Positions 54,640-64,000 of a stretch of 64,000 nucleotides of DNA are shown piece by piece. How positions within the stretch are numbered: position 1 is the stretch's first letter; each line of letters opens with the position of its first letter. The position numbers and the translations under genes were made by a program. The notes below the pieces were generated by a model. It worked only from the letters and a program-made list of their open reading frames with translations. It made no database searches and was not told where the DNA came from. The DNA is taken from the NCBI GenBank assembly GCA_963377175.1, contig CAUJNA010000513.1, positions 358,847 through 422,846 on the forward strand, in the 5' to 3' direction. Source of the stretch: Effrenium voratum (Eukaryota; Sar; Dinophyceae; Suessiales; Symbiodiniaceae).

Positions 54640-54765
54640 GTGGGTGTGTCTTTTTTTTTGAGGGTATCCCGACGGTATCCCAGCAAAGGTGGCTTTCCTT
54701 TCGGTTTCCCCTCAAGGCTAACCAAAAGCGGGTTCCCTAAAAGAATGACGGGCCACCCATGTGCC
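54640..54765. repeat. Foldback repeat, dispersed family
   Basis: Left arm GTGGGTGTGTCTTTTTTTTT; right arm CCTAAAAGAATGACGGGCCA then CCCATG. The inner part holds TTTCGGTTTCCCC and GGCTAACCAAAAG. Confidence 0.65.
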
Positions 54766-56711
54766 ACTCGTGAGGCCACCTGGATTCATTCAACCAACTG
54801 GGCCCCCGTTCAAAAACTTCTGGGCCCCTGCAAAATCCGTGCCGGGCACGGATTGTGGGATTGGTGGCTGATCAGCCAGTATTCAAATCGCTAAAAGGTT
54901 TCAGTCCCAACTGCTGTGACTTTTCTTGATTTGGTAGCCCACAGCAAGGGAACGTAGATGCACAAGAATTACCCAAGACCGTTGTTCGCACTTCGATCGT
55001 ACATCCGGCCGCAATTCCCCATTCGTTGCACTGCCCAGACTTCATCCGCCTCAGCTTTCGCCCCAACCAAATCTAACTTGTGCTTCCAGTCCATGAATTG
55101 TCCTTGCCTCAACCTATATCTTGCCCCCTTCAGACCATAAGGAAGGAACGATGGACTCCGGTGCTGCTTCTAGCCCCCCCCCCCTCAGCCGATGCGAGAC
55201 GTGAAGCTGCCTTCCCCAAATCCGCGAAGCGGAGGTTGCGCGGAGGCGTCATGGACCGCGAGGGCCGCGGCAGATCCCACTCCTGACGGCTTTCCGGGGT
55301 TCATCGGGTTTGAGGCTACCCAGTGGGTGGGGTTCATTGGGTTTGAGGCTACCCAGGGGGTGCTCTTTTACTGAAAGCGCTAGGGCAAACCGCAGGAAAT
55401 TGAGAAATTATCCTGCCAGGTGGCCAGGTGGCCATGGGCCACAGCCATGTTTTTTTTCACGTGGGTTCAGGAAAAGGGAGCAATCCGAAGAATCCCTTTG
55501 GGGGTTCCACTGCTGACGGATGGGGTGAATTGAGTTTGTCTGAGGGTAGGGGATAAACAATCAGAATGGGAGTCTGGGGTACTGTAAAAGTAAAATCAGT
55601 CATGACCCAGAGAAAACATGGTTTGGGAAACCAAGAGAAAAAACAAAAACAAAAAAAGTAGGGTTCCCTTCCCCCTACAACTCTTTGAGAGAAGGTACCC
55701 TTAAAAAACCACCGACCCAAATCTCCGCCAAGGGGCCGCGAAGGTCGACGGCTTGCCAGCGGAGCCTTCGAACCTAAGCCGTGTCCCCACGCCATGGAGG
55801 CCTTTCGAGCTTGCACAATGGACCTTGCTTGGCCACCATATCTCCCCCCCCCCCCAAAAAAAAAAAGACATAGGGACGAAGCGTTGTCGCCCTTTGGAGA
55901 AAAGAAAAAGAGAGCAGAATGGGCCCAAAGTAGTGCACGCAGAAGTCTTCACTTCCCGAATCTTATAACCTGGACCTTTGGCTCTCTGCGCTTGGAGCAA
56001 CACCGCCTGACACACCGGAGAAATGGCCCGGAGAAAAAGAGTGAGAGCGGTAGAAAAAGGCCACAGACGCGGCCAAACCGTGGGCTTCAAACAAGTGTGA
56101 ACAACTCGGCGTGGTGTCCTCTTGGCGAGAAAAGATGTCTTGCCAGGGTCGCAATTCGGCGATATGGGTGCTTCTTTTTTAGAATCGTACCCCCCAACAT
56201 GGCGGTGTTCTTCTTGGTTCCCTCGAAAACCAGAAAAAGGTACCCGTTCAAAAAGACTGACCGATATAACGATTCGATTGCCTTTTGTCCCTAGCCCATC
56301 AGTTGAAAGGATATTGTTCTGAGGCAAAAGAGCGTATGCCAGAAGATGGCCAAATTTGTGCCAAAGGGACAATAACACTTTAGCATCCTCCTCCAAGTGC
56401 AAGAGCGACAACCCTGAAAGAACCTCCCGAGTGCGGGGCTGTCTTCCGGCCCAAATGCGGGGCTGCATGTAGAATCGATGTGACAACACGATGCGTTCGA
56501 AGGCAGCTGATTTTGCCGGAGGCGGCCAAATCTGGATCAATTGGTTTCAGAGGATTCGTGCATTGACGGGAAAAAAGGCACAAATGGCTTGCTTGTTAAA
56601 CAAACGAAACAGGGACTTACCCCCCTCAAAGAGAGAGGCACTTTCCTGGGCATCCCCGCAGGCTGTTGCTATGCCTGGGCGTCCCGAAACCTGAGAGCAC
56701 AGCGGATGGGT

Positions 56712-56822
56712 GTGTGACTTTTCTCGAGGAGCCCCCAAAATGGCTTCGGATTCCAGGAGAGTCCCATTACCAAAAAAGGAAACGGTAGGGAGGTACGCCG
56801 AAAAAAGACAAACCCATGTTTT
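56712..56822. repeat. Foldback repeat, dispersed family
   Basis: Left arm GTGTGTGACTTTTCTCGAGG; right arm ACGCCGAAAAAAGACAAACC. The AAAATGG core word lies near the left arm. Confidence 0.55.
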
Positions 56823-59734
56823 GGAAACTGAAACTCCGGGGAGCCCGACGTCAGGTTCGCTCTGGCTTGCCAAGCGTGAGTTGCCCCAGTACCACGGTTG
56901 TATTATGTGTACAACGGACAACGAAAAAGGAAAACCAACCAGTCGCTGCACATCCAAGCATGTCACCGCAACAAGCCGAACGGCCCCTACCAAATTCAGC
57001 CCTGCAGGAGCGCAGGCAGAGCAAAGCAGTAGCCATGCAAGCAGCGCAAGCAGATCGCAGGCTACCAGTTTCTGCAAAAGCACACTTCCCAGTTTTCAGG
57101 AACTAGACGAGCCGAGAATTCAGAGTTGGTCATTGTGGCTGCCAGTTGAGCCATCAAAAGAAGAGTTTCTACCAAAAGCCCCACTGGCAAGCCGCCCCAT
57201 GGGCGTCCCCAACTGATGAATGAGTCAACAAGCTGAATCCTGGGCTCCAAAAGGAGCGGCAGAGAAGGAAGGGATCTGTTCATGGAAAACTCCACCGTCA
57301 GCCCGTCTAGAAACTTGCATTTGCTTAAACAACTTTGCAAAATCTGTGTCTTGCTTCTTGAGTATCCAAAACAATGTGGGTCTGTCTTGTCTTGAGGGTA
57401 CCCAGTTTTGGTGGGTTGTGAAAGGAAACTAAAGGGAAAGTCACCACCTTGGGTGGATCCGATTCCTACAAAACAAAATGGGCTGGAGACGAAGGCAAGT
57501 TGCTTTCCTATGATCATGAACCTGCCAATCCGTCCCATGACCCTGTCACCGGCTTTGATACCGGCCAGAGATTTGCTTGATTCAAAAACCGGCTTGTTCT
57601 CACGGCTCCCAGCTTGTGATTGCTTCAGCGCGGCATCCAAAGTGCAACCCGGGATGCTGGAAAACCGACCGCTCCCAGATCTAGAGGTTCAAGACTTCCC
57701 AACTGCGCGTCTAGCAAACCTGCTGACTCATTGACATATGACATCTGTCCGCCTTCGCTTTCACCACTTGGGGATGTGTCATGATGTGTCATGCACTTGC
57801 TCACGCCTCCCTCTTTTTTTCAGAAAAGTGTTCACAAAACTAAGCCCAAAAAGACGGAAAAGATTCGCAGAGCCCACAAAGACCAATTCAGAGAGGAACA
57901 AAAATTGTTCAAGGGTTCCAAAGTCTGAAGGCTACCCCTACATGTGCGCCATATGTTACCCATTTAGCCCACTAAAGCTCTCCTTTTCTGAGGGTTGCGA
58001 CCTACAAGCAGCTGGATTCGAAGTTTCAAGTTTGCTTCTGTTGGCATGTTCTTTCAGCAACCGACACCAACTTCAGATTAACAAGCCACGGTTGATGCGT
58101 TGGATACGCAGAACACCCCCCTCACTCACCTTTCGGCGCCCCGGCCCGAGGGCGGCGTGCTGCTCCGGCCAAAGATGTCCGCTTGAGACGCCCTGACCGG
58201 CAGAAGGGAGGACAAGCTTCAGGAAACGCAAAGAAGCAAGCAAACAAACAAAGAAGTAAAGAAACAAAGAGACCGACGGCAGGCAAACAGGAAGGCAAGC
58301 GCAAATAAACAGGCAAAGATTCAAGCAAATAAAGCAGGGCATCTGTACTAGAAATGCCAGCCAGCACTGCAAACTGTGTATGCGCACTTTGCCTGAAAAA
58401 TAAACTGAACATGGTATCACTGAGACGACGTAGGCAGCTCAGCAGTAAACAAACACGACCAAATCATGCGCATCAATGGGAAGAGAGCCAGAACAGCTAG
58501 AGACGCGCCTGCGACGAGTCTGCAAAGGAACAACTCGCTGGGTATCAAGCTACTCTTACGGTCAATCCTTCATGTTGAAGCCTCCCCAAAAGACCAAAAT
58601 GCGCACAGAGGGAAATGCCCTGTCGAAGCTGGACATGCAGAGCCTCCACTGGATACCCGTGTCTCTCAAGTCAACCCCCAAAATTTGACATGCATCAAGC
58701 TCGGGATTGCAGATTGAACCACATCTCAAATCGGCGTTTGCTGGATGATGCAGAACCCAAATGCAGGGGCCGAGCAAGCGCAAGCCCGATATCAACAGGA
58801 CTGCCAAATATGCAAGGCGCCAGTGAAACTGGACCTCTCTCAAGCTCGTGAAAAAGAAACTGGGCGTCAAAGCCTGACAATGTCCAACCTTCTCAATGAC
58901 CCTGACCCGGGTGATATGAGTTGAGGACCCAGCCCCCAGCTTGCCACTTCCGAGATTGCGAGTTGCCATTTCCACCGCGTTCCATGCTCCCATGCCCGCT
59001 GGGCCCCCGTGCGCAGACGCCATGCCCACTCCCAGGTGCTTCTTCCTTGGTCCAGAGTCGGAGAGGCCCTGCGAAGGCCAACAGGTCAACCTAAGGAGCA
59101 AAGAAACCTGGCCGGCCATTTGGGCGATATCTCAGTCTGCTGGACAAAATAACTGAGAGGCACCTGACAAAGGATTTAGGGTGCACATGAAACTCTGCAG
59201 CAGAATATCACATCGCGAGGCTCTAATGTTTCACTCTGATATTCAATGCTGTTCCAGGTGAAACAGGGCGGTTGCTTGCCCCGATCAAGTAAGGGGCACT
59301 CGGAGATCATCGTTAGTCCCAGCCAGCCCGCAGGCTTCCATAGGTCAGAACTTCGCGCCGGTTGATACAACACGCCCTTGGGTCGTTGTGGAGCCTTGCG
59401 AGTTAATCCGTCGTGTTTCGCCAGCAAGCCAAGAACTGCCCAAGAGACTTTGGGCTGCCGCTTTGTGAGGGTACCCTGCTCGGATGGCTTTTTGAAGGGA
59501 AACCAACAGGAAACCGCCCATTTTGGGGTTCTTCTAGTTTGGAGACAAGTCCATGTCGCCTATAAAATCCCTTCACCACATCTTTGGGCCAACTCCTGGT
59601 GATCCGTAGGGGATCAACCGGGGGGGATACGGGCGAAAAGCCACGGCTGGGAGACCGTGCCCTGGCACCTCCCGGTGAATGTTCGCCTGCCGGAAGCCCA
59701 AGTTTGACCATCCGTGAGCACACCAACGAACCAA

Positions 59735-59905
59735 CCAACCCCAACCAACCGACCAACCAACCAACCAAACAAACAAACAAACTAACTAACTAACTAATAA
59801 ACAAACAAACAAATAAAGAACACAAAGCTAACAAACAAACAAACAAACAAACAAACAAACAAACAAACAAAGAAAGAAGGAAAGAAGGAAAGAAAGAAAG
59901 GAAGG
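59735..59905. repeat. ACCA, ACTA, ACAA and AAAG simple repeats
   Basis: Consecutive tetranucleotide runs that change unit from left to right. Confidence 0.92.
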
Positions 59906-60105
59906 AAGAAACACGCAAGCAAGCCTCATTGCTTGTGAACCAAATCAAAGCAAATGTGCGACCTGGAAAACCAATCCAACAAATTGGAAGGTGCCCAAAA
60001 ACTGGCACATCGCAACAAGTTGCGCGACAGATTTTCTGTGAGTCTCCCATGTCAGCCCCAAATTGACCATAGACGAACTGGAACCTTAAGGGGTCCAAAG
60101 CACCC

Positions 60106-60798
60106 ATGGTGTGTAAATCCGTTCCAATGAGCCTACGCAGGCCCCATATAGTGGATAAGGTCGTGATGGTTTACCCGCTCGCCTTCCCACTAAAGAGCAT
60201 CTTTGGAAGTGTGAAAGAGCGAATGGCGACCTCGAGCCTGATCGAAGCTTCCTGGGAGAAAGAAACTCGAGAGGCATTGCAAGACGTCTCGGGGGGCGAC
60301 GATGACGATGCGAACGGCAGTGACGACGACCCCGGCGGAAATGACCCACACAGTGGAGGAGGGAGTACCAAGGATCGGTCGAAGGAAATCAAGGATAGGT
60401 TTGGCATCGATGATACGTTTGGAGATGTTGATGCAGCCGTCGAAGGAGATGTCAAGAGTACCGAGCCAACCGCCAAACCGGACAAGAAGTCCCCGGAGCA
60501 AAAAAAGGTGGTGCACAAAGGGGCACAGGGTGAAATCCCAATGCCAGCTGGTCTCGAGCCGGGTTACCATAGATGGAGCCGGAGGGACGAGAAAGCCATA
60601 GTGTTCCAGACAACGAACGCAAAAGGGGGCCCCAAATGGAAAGATGTTGTAGGAAGTACGACTGTTAACAGCGATACGTACTTCCTTGCATCAGCATTGA
60701 TCCTAAAAAGGGAGAAGAATCGTAGTATCGAGGCCTGCCATGTCCCTCCCAACTTTTACCTTACCCATGACTCCCCTTCAGATGAACAAGGAACCTAA
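60106..60798 (+). CDS. Possible hypothetical protein with acidic low-complexity centre
   Basis: 230 codons, the longest non-repetitive open frame in the right-hand flank. Residues about 60-95 are rich in Asp, Gly and Ser (GGDDDDANGSDDDPGG). A Lys/Pro/Glu linker follows and then a folded-looking tail (GYHRWSRRDEKAIVFQ, then DTYFLASALILKREK). No family recognised. It could be an exon, or a decayed element fragment; the first 40 residues may not belong. Directly downstream is C-rich degenerate repeat. Confidence 0.35.
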   Translation: MVCKSVPMSLRRPHIVDKVVMVYPLAFPLKSIFGSVKERMATSSLIEASWEKETREALQDVSGGDDDDANGSDDDPGGNDPHSGGGSTKDRSKEIKDRFGIDDTFGDVDAAVEGDVKSTEPTAKPDKKSPEQKKVVHKGAQGEIPMPAGLEPGYHRWSRRDEKAIVFQTTNAKGGPKWKDVVGSTTVNSDTYFLASALILKREKNRSIEACHVPPNFYLTHDSPSDEQGT

Positions 60799-60869
60799 AA
60801 ACATACTCATGCAAATAGGACTCCCCGCAGGGAAGGCGCCCAAAACGCTTCAAGATCTGCAAAACCCCT

Positions 60870-61220
60870 TCCCAGCCCCCCCCATGTCTTGCGCTCCAAC
60901 TGCCTGCAGTCTCCAACCCCCCCCCAACCCCATGTCTCGCGGCCAAGAAGTCTCCCTGATCCCGCAAATCCCTCCAAAAACCTGTCCAATTCCATTAAAA
61001 AACCGATCAACCTCCCCATCTTGCTCCGGTCAAATCCCGCTAGAAACCGCCCAACTTCCTCCTCTCTCCCAACCGTCAAAATTCCCGGAAAACCGGTCAA
61101 AGCCTCCTTCAAAAACCAATCAAATGTTCTAAAACTCCCTTCTAGAAACCTGTCAAATCCCCTCTGAAAACCGGCCTAACTCCCGTCAAATCCCCGAGGA
61201 AACTGGCAAAATCCACCACC
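60870..61220. repeat. C-rich degenerate repeat with AAACCGGTCAAA words
   Basis: Words of the type GAAAACCGGTCAAA, AAACCTGTCAAATCCC and CCTCC recur at roughly 25-35 bp. Purine-poor on plus; it directly follows the hypothetical ORF. Confidence 0.55.
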
Positions 61221-64000
61221 CACCAAAAAAAGTCTGCGCTTGCGCTTGGCCCACCGTTCTGTAGCTCTCTGCGGCTCTCGTTCTGCCCCTTAAAGCCAGG
61301 TGGAATGCCGCGGACATGCTCCCACTCTAGCTTGGAAACCAGCTCACGCATTTCAGCGCCGACTCACTCACTTTAATACCAACAAATCAAGGCAAGCTAA
61401 AGCGCAGTATATACCTCAAAGCCAGCCAAAAGCGGGATGGTCAAGGCGGGCAACGCGAAGCGTTTACAATTAGAGGTGGCCACGCCAAAGCCCATAGAGA
61501 TACTGACAGAATAGATTTTGACCAAAAAGGTCGGGCTGAGATCCAAAAAACCCGCCCCAACCCACCGACCAACCGACCCGCAGCCCCGCCTTCCGCTCCG
61601 CCCACAGGGCCTCCTGCCGAGGCGTGGCCTGGCCGTTGAGGACCTGGCTTCGTTTCGCGCGACGCCGGCGGAAGCTGGGGGGTCCAAGTCTGGTTGGAGC
61701 CCGGCGGTCTGGAGGAGACGGGGAGCGTCCCATTTATCCAAGCTGGGGTTCAACTGCTAGAGTTTTAAGGGAAAACAAAAGAAAAGATCCTAGGGGATTT
61801 TGAGATGAGATAAGATGGAACCACAAATCAAAGGCTGAATGAATACGCCCATATATGAACCCAAACGCTTGTCAAAGGGCCAAGAAACAGTTTGACCCCT
61901 GAATGGCCATGAGTTCGTACTGCATATAAGAATGCCGAAAGGGGATTCCCAAGAGTCAAGTACTTGGATGTTTGGCCAAATTAGCAAGTGGTTAGCCACT
62001 TGAGGTATAACCCCCTTATAGCAAGGTCAACCCCACTGAACGGGGGACCCACAGGTGGGTTATAACCGTTACCAACAACTTACTAACTTGGCCAAACACC
62101 CAGGTAGACCGCACATGCTCCTTTGACATGATGCCCATTATGCCAATTGAGCAAGAAACTGCAATGGGGCCGTGTGCTCCTGCTCTGAGAGACAAGCCCA
62201 TATAGGTTTCATGGAGTCGTGTGAAACGGGACTTCAAGGAAAATCCCTGCTTCTGGGCAAAATTCCTTGTTCTGTCAGCTTTCACGATAGCTGAAAGGTT
62301 GATAACCATTCTTGTCAAGCTCAAGTAACCAATCCTTCACACATGGTTTGCCTCAGGGAAAAGCGGGCTGAGACACCCTCAGTTTGATGGAAGCCACGCG
62401 AATAGCTGGGTGTTTTACCAAAAAAACGAGGAGCCAAGTAACTGATTGCCCTGGTGGCTTCCCCGTCAACACCTATTTTTGGACACCACTCAACAAAACT
62501 TGCGAACCGCCACATCGGTATGTCCTGGAATCAGGGACCCGAAATCGTGGCTTTCCATTTGGTTTCTCTTGAAAACCAACCCGAAAAGGGCATCCTCAAC
62601 ACAAGACACGTCCAAAATGAATCTGCCTAGCCAACAGGATCTCCCTCACACCTGAACAAGCCATCAAGCAACCTTTTCCCCTTCAGGTATGTGCCTCTGC
62701 ACCGCAGCCGCCAGCAAGCTAACAACAGTAGCCTGGCCCCTTGTGCTTCTAAAAAGCTACCAAAAAGCTGCAATTGGGGCAAGCAAAGGAATCTCAACTC
62801 AGCCCTTCCCGCAAAAAGGCGCGGAGGGCCTTGCCGGACACACAGCGCATGGCGCAGTGAGGCTCCTCGAAGCCTGGCAGATCGAACTCCCCAAAGTGAC
62901 ATGGAGCCCAAGGCGTCCTCAAGGAGATTCCTTCAAGGATATGGCCATGGGTCAAAATCCCGTACCCCCAGCGAACATCCCAAGCCCCAATAAAATAGAC
63001 TAAAATGGGTGGTGCACCTACCCCAAAATGGTACCATTGGTTTTGAGCCACAGCCATATTGAGACAAAAAAAAAACTCCACATTGACATTGGGGGGACCC
63101 CAAAGATTATGTGAGGTAACCCCCCGTTGGGTTCCGTTCTCAAGATCTAAAGCTTGGCATCCGAAGACACTTTTGCTCGGGCTGGAGGTCCAATAGCTGA
63201 TCTGGCTAACTGGAGGTCAAAATTGGGTCCTCTGGACCCTTTGTTGGCCCCATGGGTGTGTGCGTATTTCAAGCCCCCCCAAAATGGTGGTGTTCCTTTT
63301 GGTTTGCATTTCAGATCAACCAAAAGGAGATACCCTCAAAAAAAGGACACGCCTCCACGTTCAGACAAGATCACCATGAAAGAAAGCAAAGTGCCTCAAT
63401 GTTAACACATAGCCGAAGAGCACGCTAAACCTTCGGCACGGATTAGCGCTCGTCCGCTGACCAACGCCAAGAAATGAATGAGCACAGCCAGCGCCATCAT
63501 CTAAACTAGGCCCTAAGCTGTCAAGAAGGTGCTCCTTTTCTTCTTACTTGAAACCTCGTGTGCCGCGGAACCAAATAGAACGGAATCGCTTCTGTGTGCC
63601 CCTTCAGTGTCAGATCCGCGACGCTGCGAGCAGCTGTTTGCTCATGCCTTCAGATACATGCAATTCCTGCTACATTGCAAAAAATCACCCGACACTTGAC
63701 CCACTACAAAACCCGAGTTTCCTGCATGCGATTCTGTGGGTTTCAATCCTATCAATTGGTTCCCTGGCTTTTGCTGCAGCGGCAGGCGAGCACACCGTTA
63801 TCACTGACTTGGTCTCAAGCAAGGCCCTAGTTTGGCAGTCAAGGTGCTTTCTTGCTTTGAGCAACCCAACTTTGGTCGGTGCAAGGCAGCTCGGAAGCGC
63901 CTTTGCCAACATTAAGCCGCAAGATTGAAATTAGAAAGTGTAGTGACTGCCGGTTGAGATTTCCAGCTGAAAGCGAATTGGCTGGCCTTGATAGGCTGCT
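61221..64000. other. No gene recognised at the right end
   Basis: It contains likely foldback repeats (about 62530-62605 and 63250-63358) and otherwise unique sequence. The open frame at 63548-63928 (plus) has a hydrophobic stretch but no other support. Confidence 0.4.
63250..63358. repeat. Foldback repeat, dispersed family
   Basis: Left part GGGTGTGTGCGTATTTCAAG; right part CCCTCAAAAAAAGGACACGC. The inner words TTCCTTTTGGTT and AACCAAAAGGAG pair. Confidence 0.7.

Larger units (their letters stand above)
48557..60105. other. Right flank: no supported gene; microsatellites and dispersed repeats
   Basis: It holds TA/TACA microsatellites (51456-51528 and 53090-53270), foldback repeats and a plus-strand copy of the ATGGAAGCTGACAG repeat (50943-51020). 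Another copy of the foldback family is likely near 59465-59540. ACCA/ACAA/AAAG simple sequence lies at 59735-59905. Open frames such as 50214-50753 (plus) and 55701-56540 (minus) show no domain or biased composition. Confidence 0.45.

Noticed and set aside
55701..56540. 279-codon minus-strand open frame
   Set aside because: No motif or protein-like bias, and it crosses repeat-like sequence with C- and A-runs.

Overview
The window looks like nuclear DNA of a dinoflagellate, probably Symbiodiniaceae or a relative; the genus cannot be fixed from sequence alone. The evidence is introns with GC, GT or GA donors and acceptors that always read AG followed by G, a one-direction tandem gene array, an interstitial block of TTTAGGG-type telomere repeat, very low gene density, heavy simple repeat content, and a Ty1/Copia element of dinoflagellate type. 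There are no bacterial operons, rRNA genes or CRISPR arrays.

The main discovery is a tandem array on the minus strand between about 8.8 and 48.6 kb. Four short conserved blocks and a terminal block recur six times in the same order. Read on the minus strand they assemble, with consistent splice phases, into six five-exon genes. Each encodes the same 60-residue protein; every base difference I found between copies is silent. The protein has one C2H2 zinc finger (C-X2-C-X12-H-X4-H), with the spacing of small ZNF706-like proteins. The last exon codes for a single Asp and the stop. The 24 introns use 14 GC, 5 GT and 5 GA donors. An AG-G acceptor lies 7-12 bases before each ATG and may receive the trans-spliced leader. 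Introns range from 46 to 5,567 bp and have diverged beyond recognition. They carry a 66-copy 48-bp minisatellite, a 0.52-kb tandem repeat, an inverted purine satellite and a 203-bp triplication.

Between genes 5 and 6 a 9.76-kb Copia element (35089-44844, plus strand) has inserted. It has 99-bp LTRs differing at two bases, a 5-bp target duplication, a primer site matching the anticodon arm of initiator tRNA (half-tRNA priming) and a polypurine tract. It encodes Gag with two zinc motifs, protease, a cytosine-C5 DNA methyltransferase-like domain, DDE integrase, reverse transcriptase and RNase H. A 2.3-kb 3' accessory region has a duplicated domain. Its reading frame changes repeatedly.

Flanks: 1-8.8 kb holds minisatellites, the telomere-like block, a disrupted signal-peptide gene (minus, about 4.75-5.45 kb) and a 680-bp AAAC microsatellite. 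From 48.6 to 64 kb there are mainly dispersed foldback repeats, microsatellites, a tRNA-like A/B-box pair and one possible plus-strand ORF at 60.1-60.8 kb. All gene models are made by eye from internal comparison; no transcript or database search was available.
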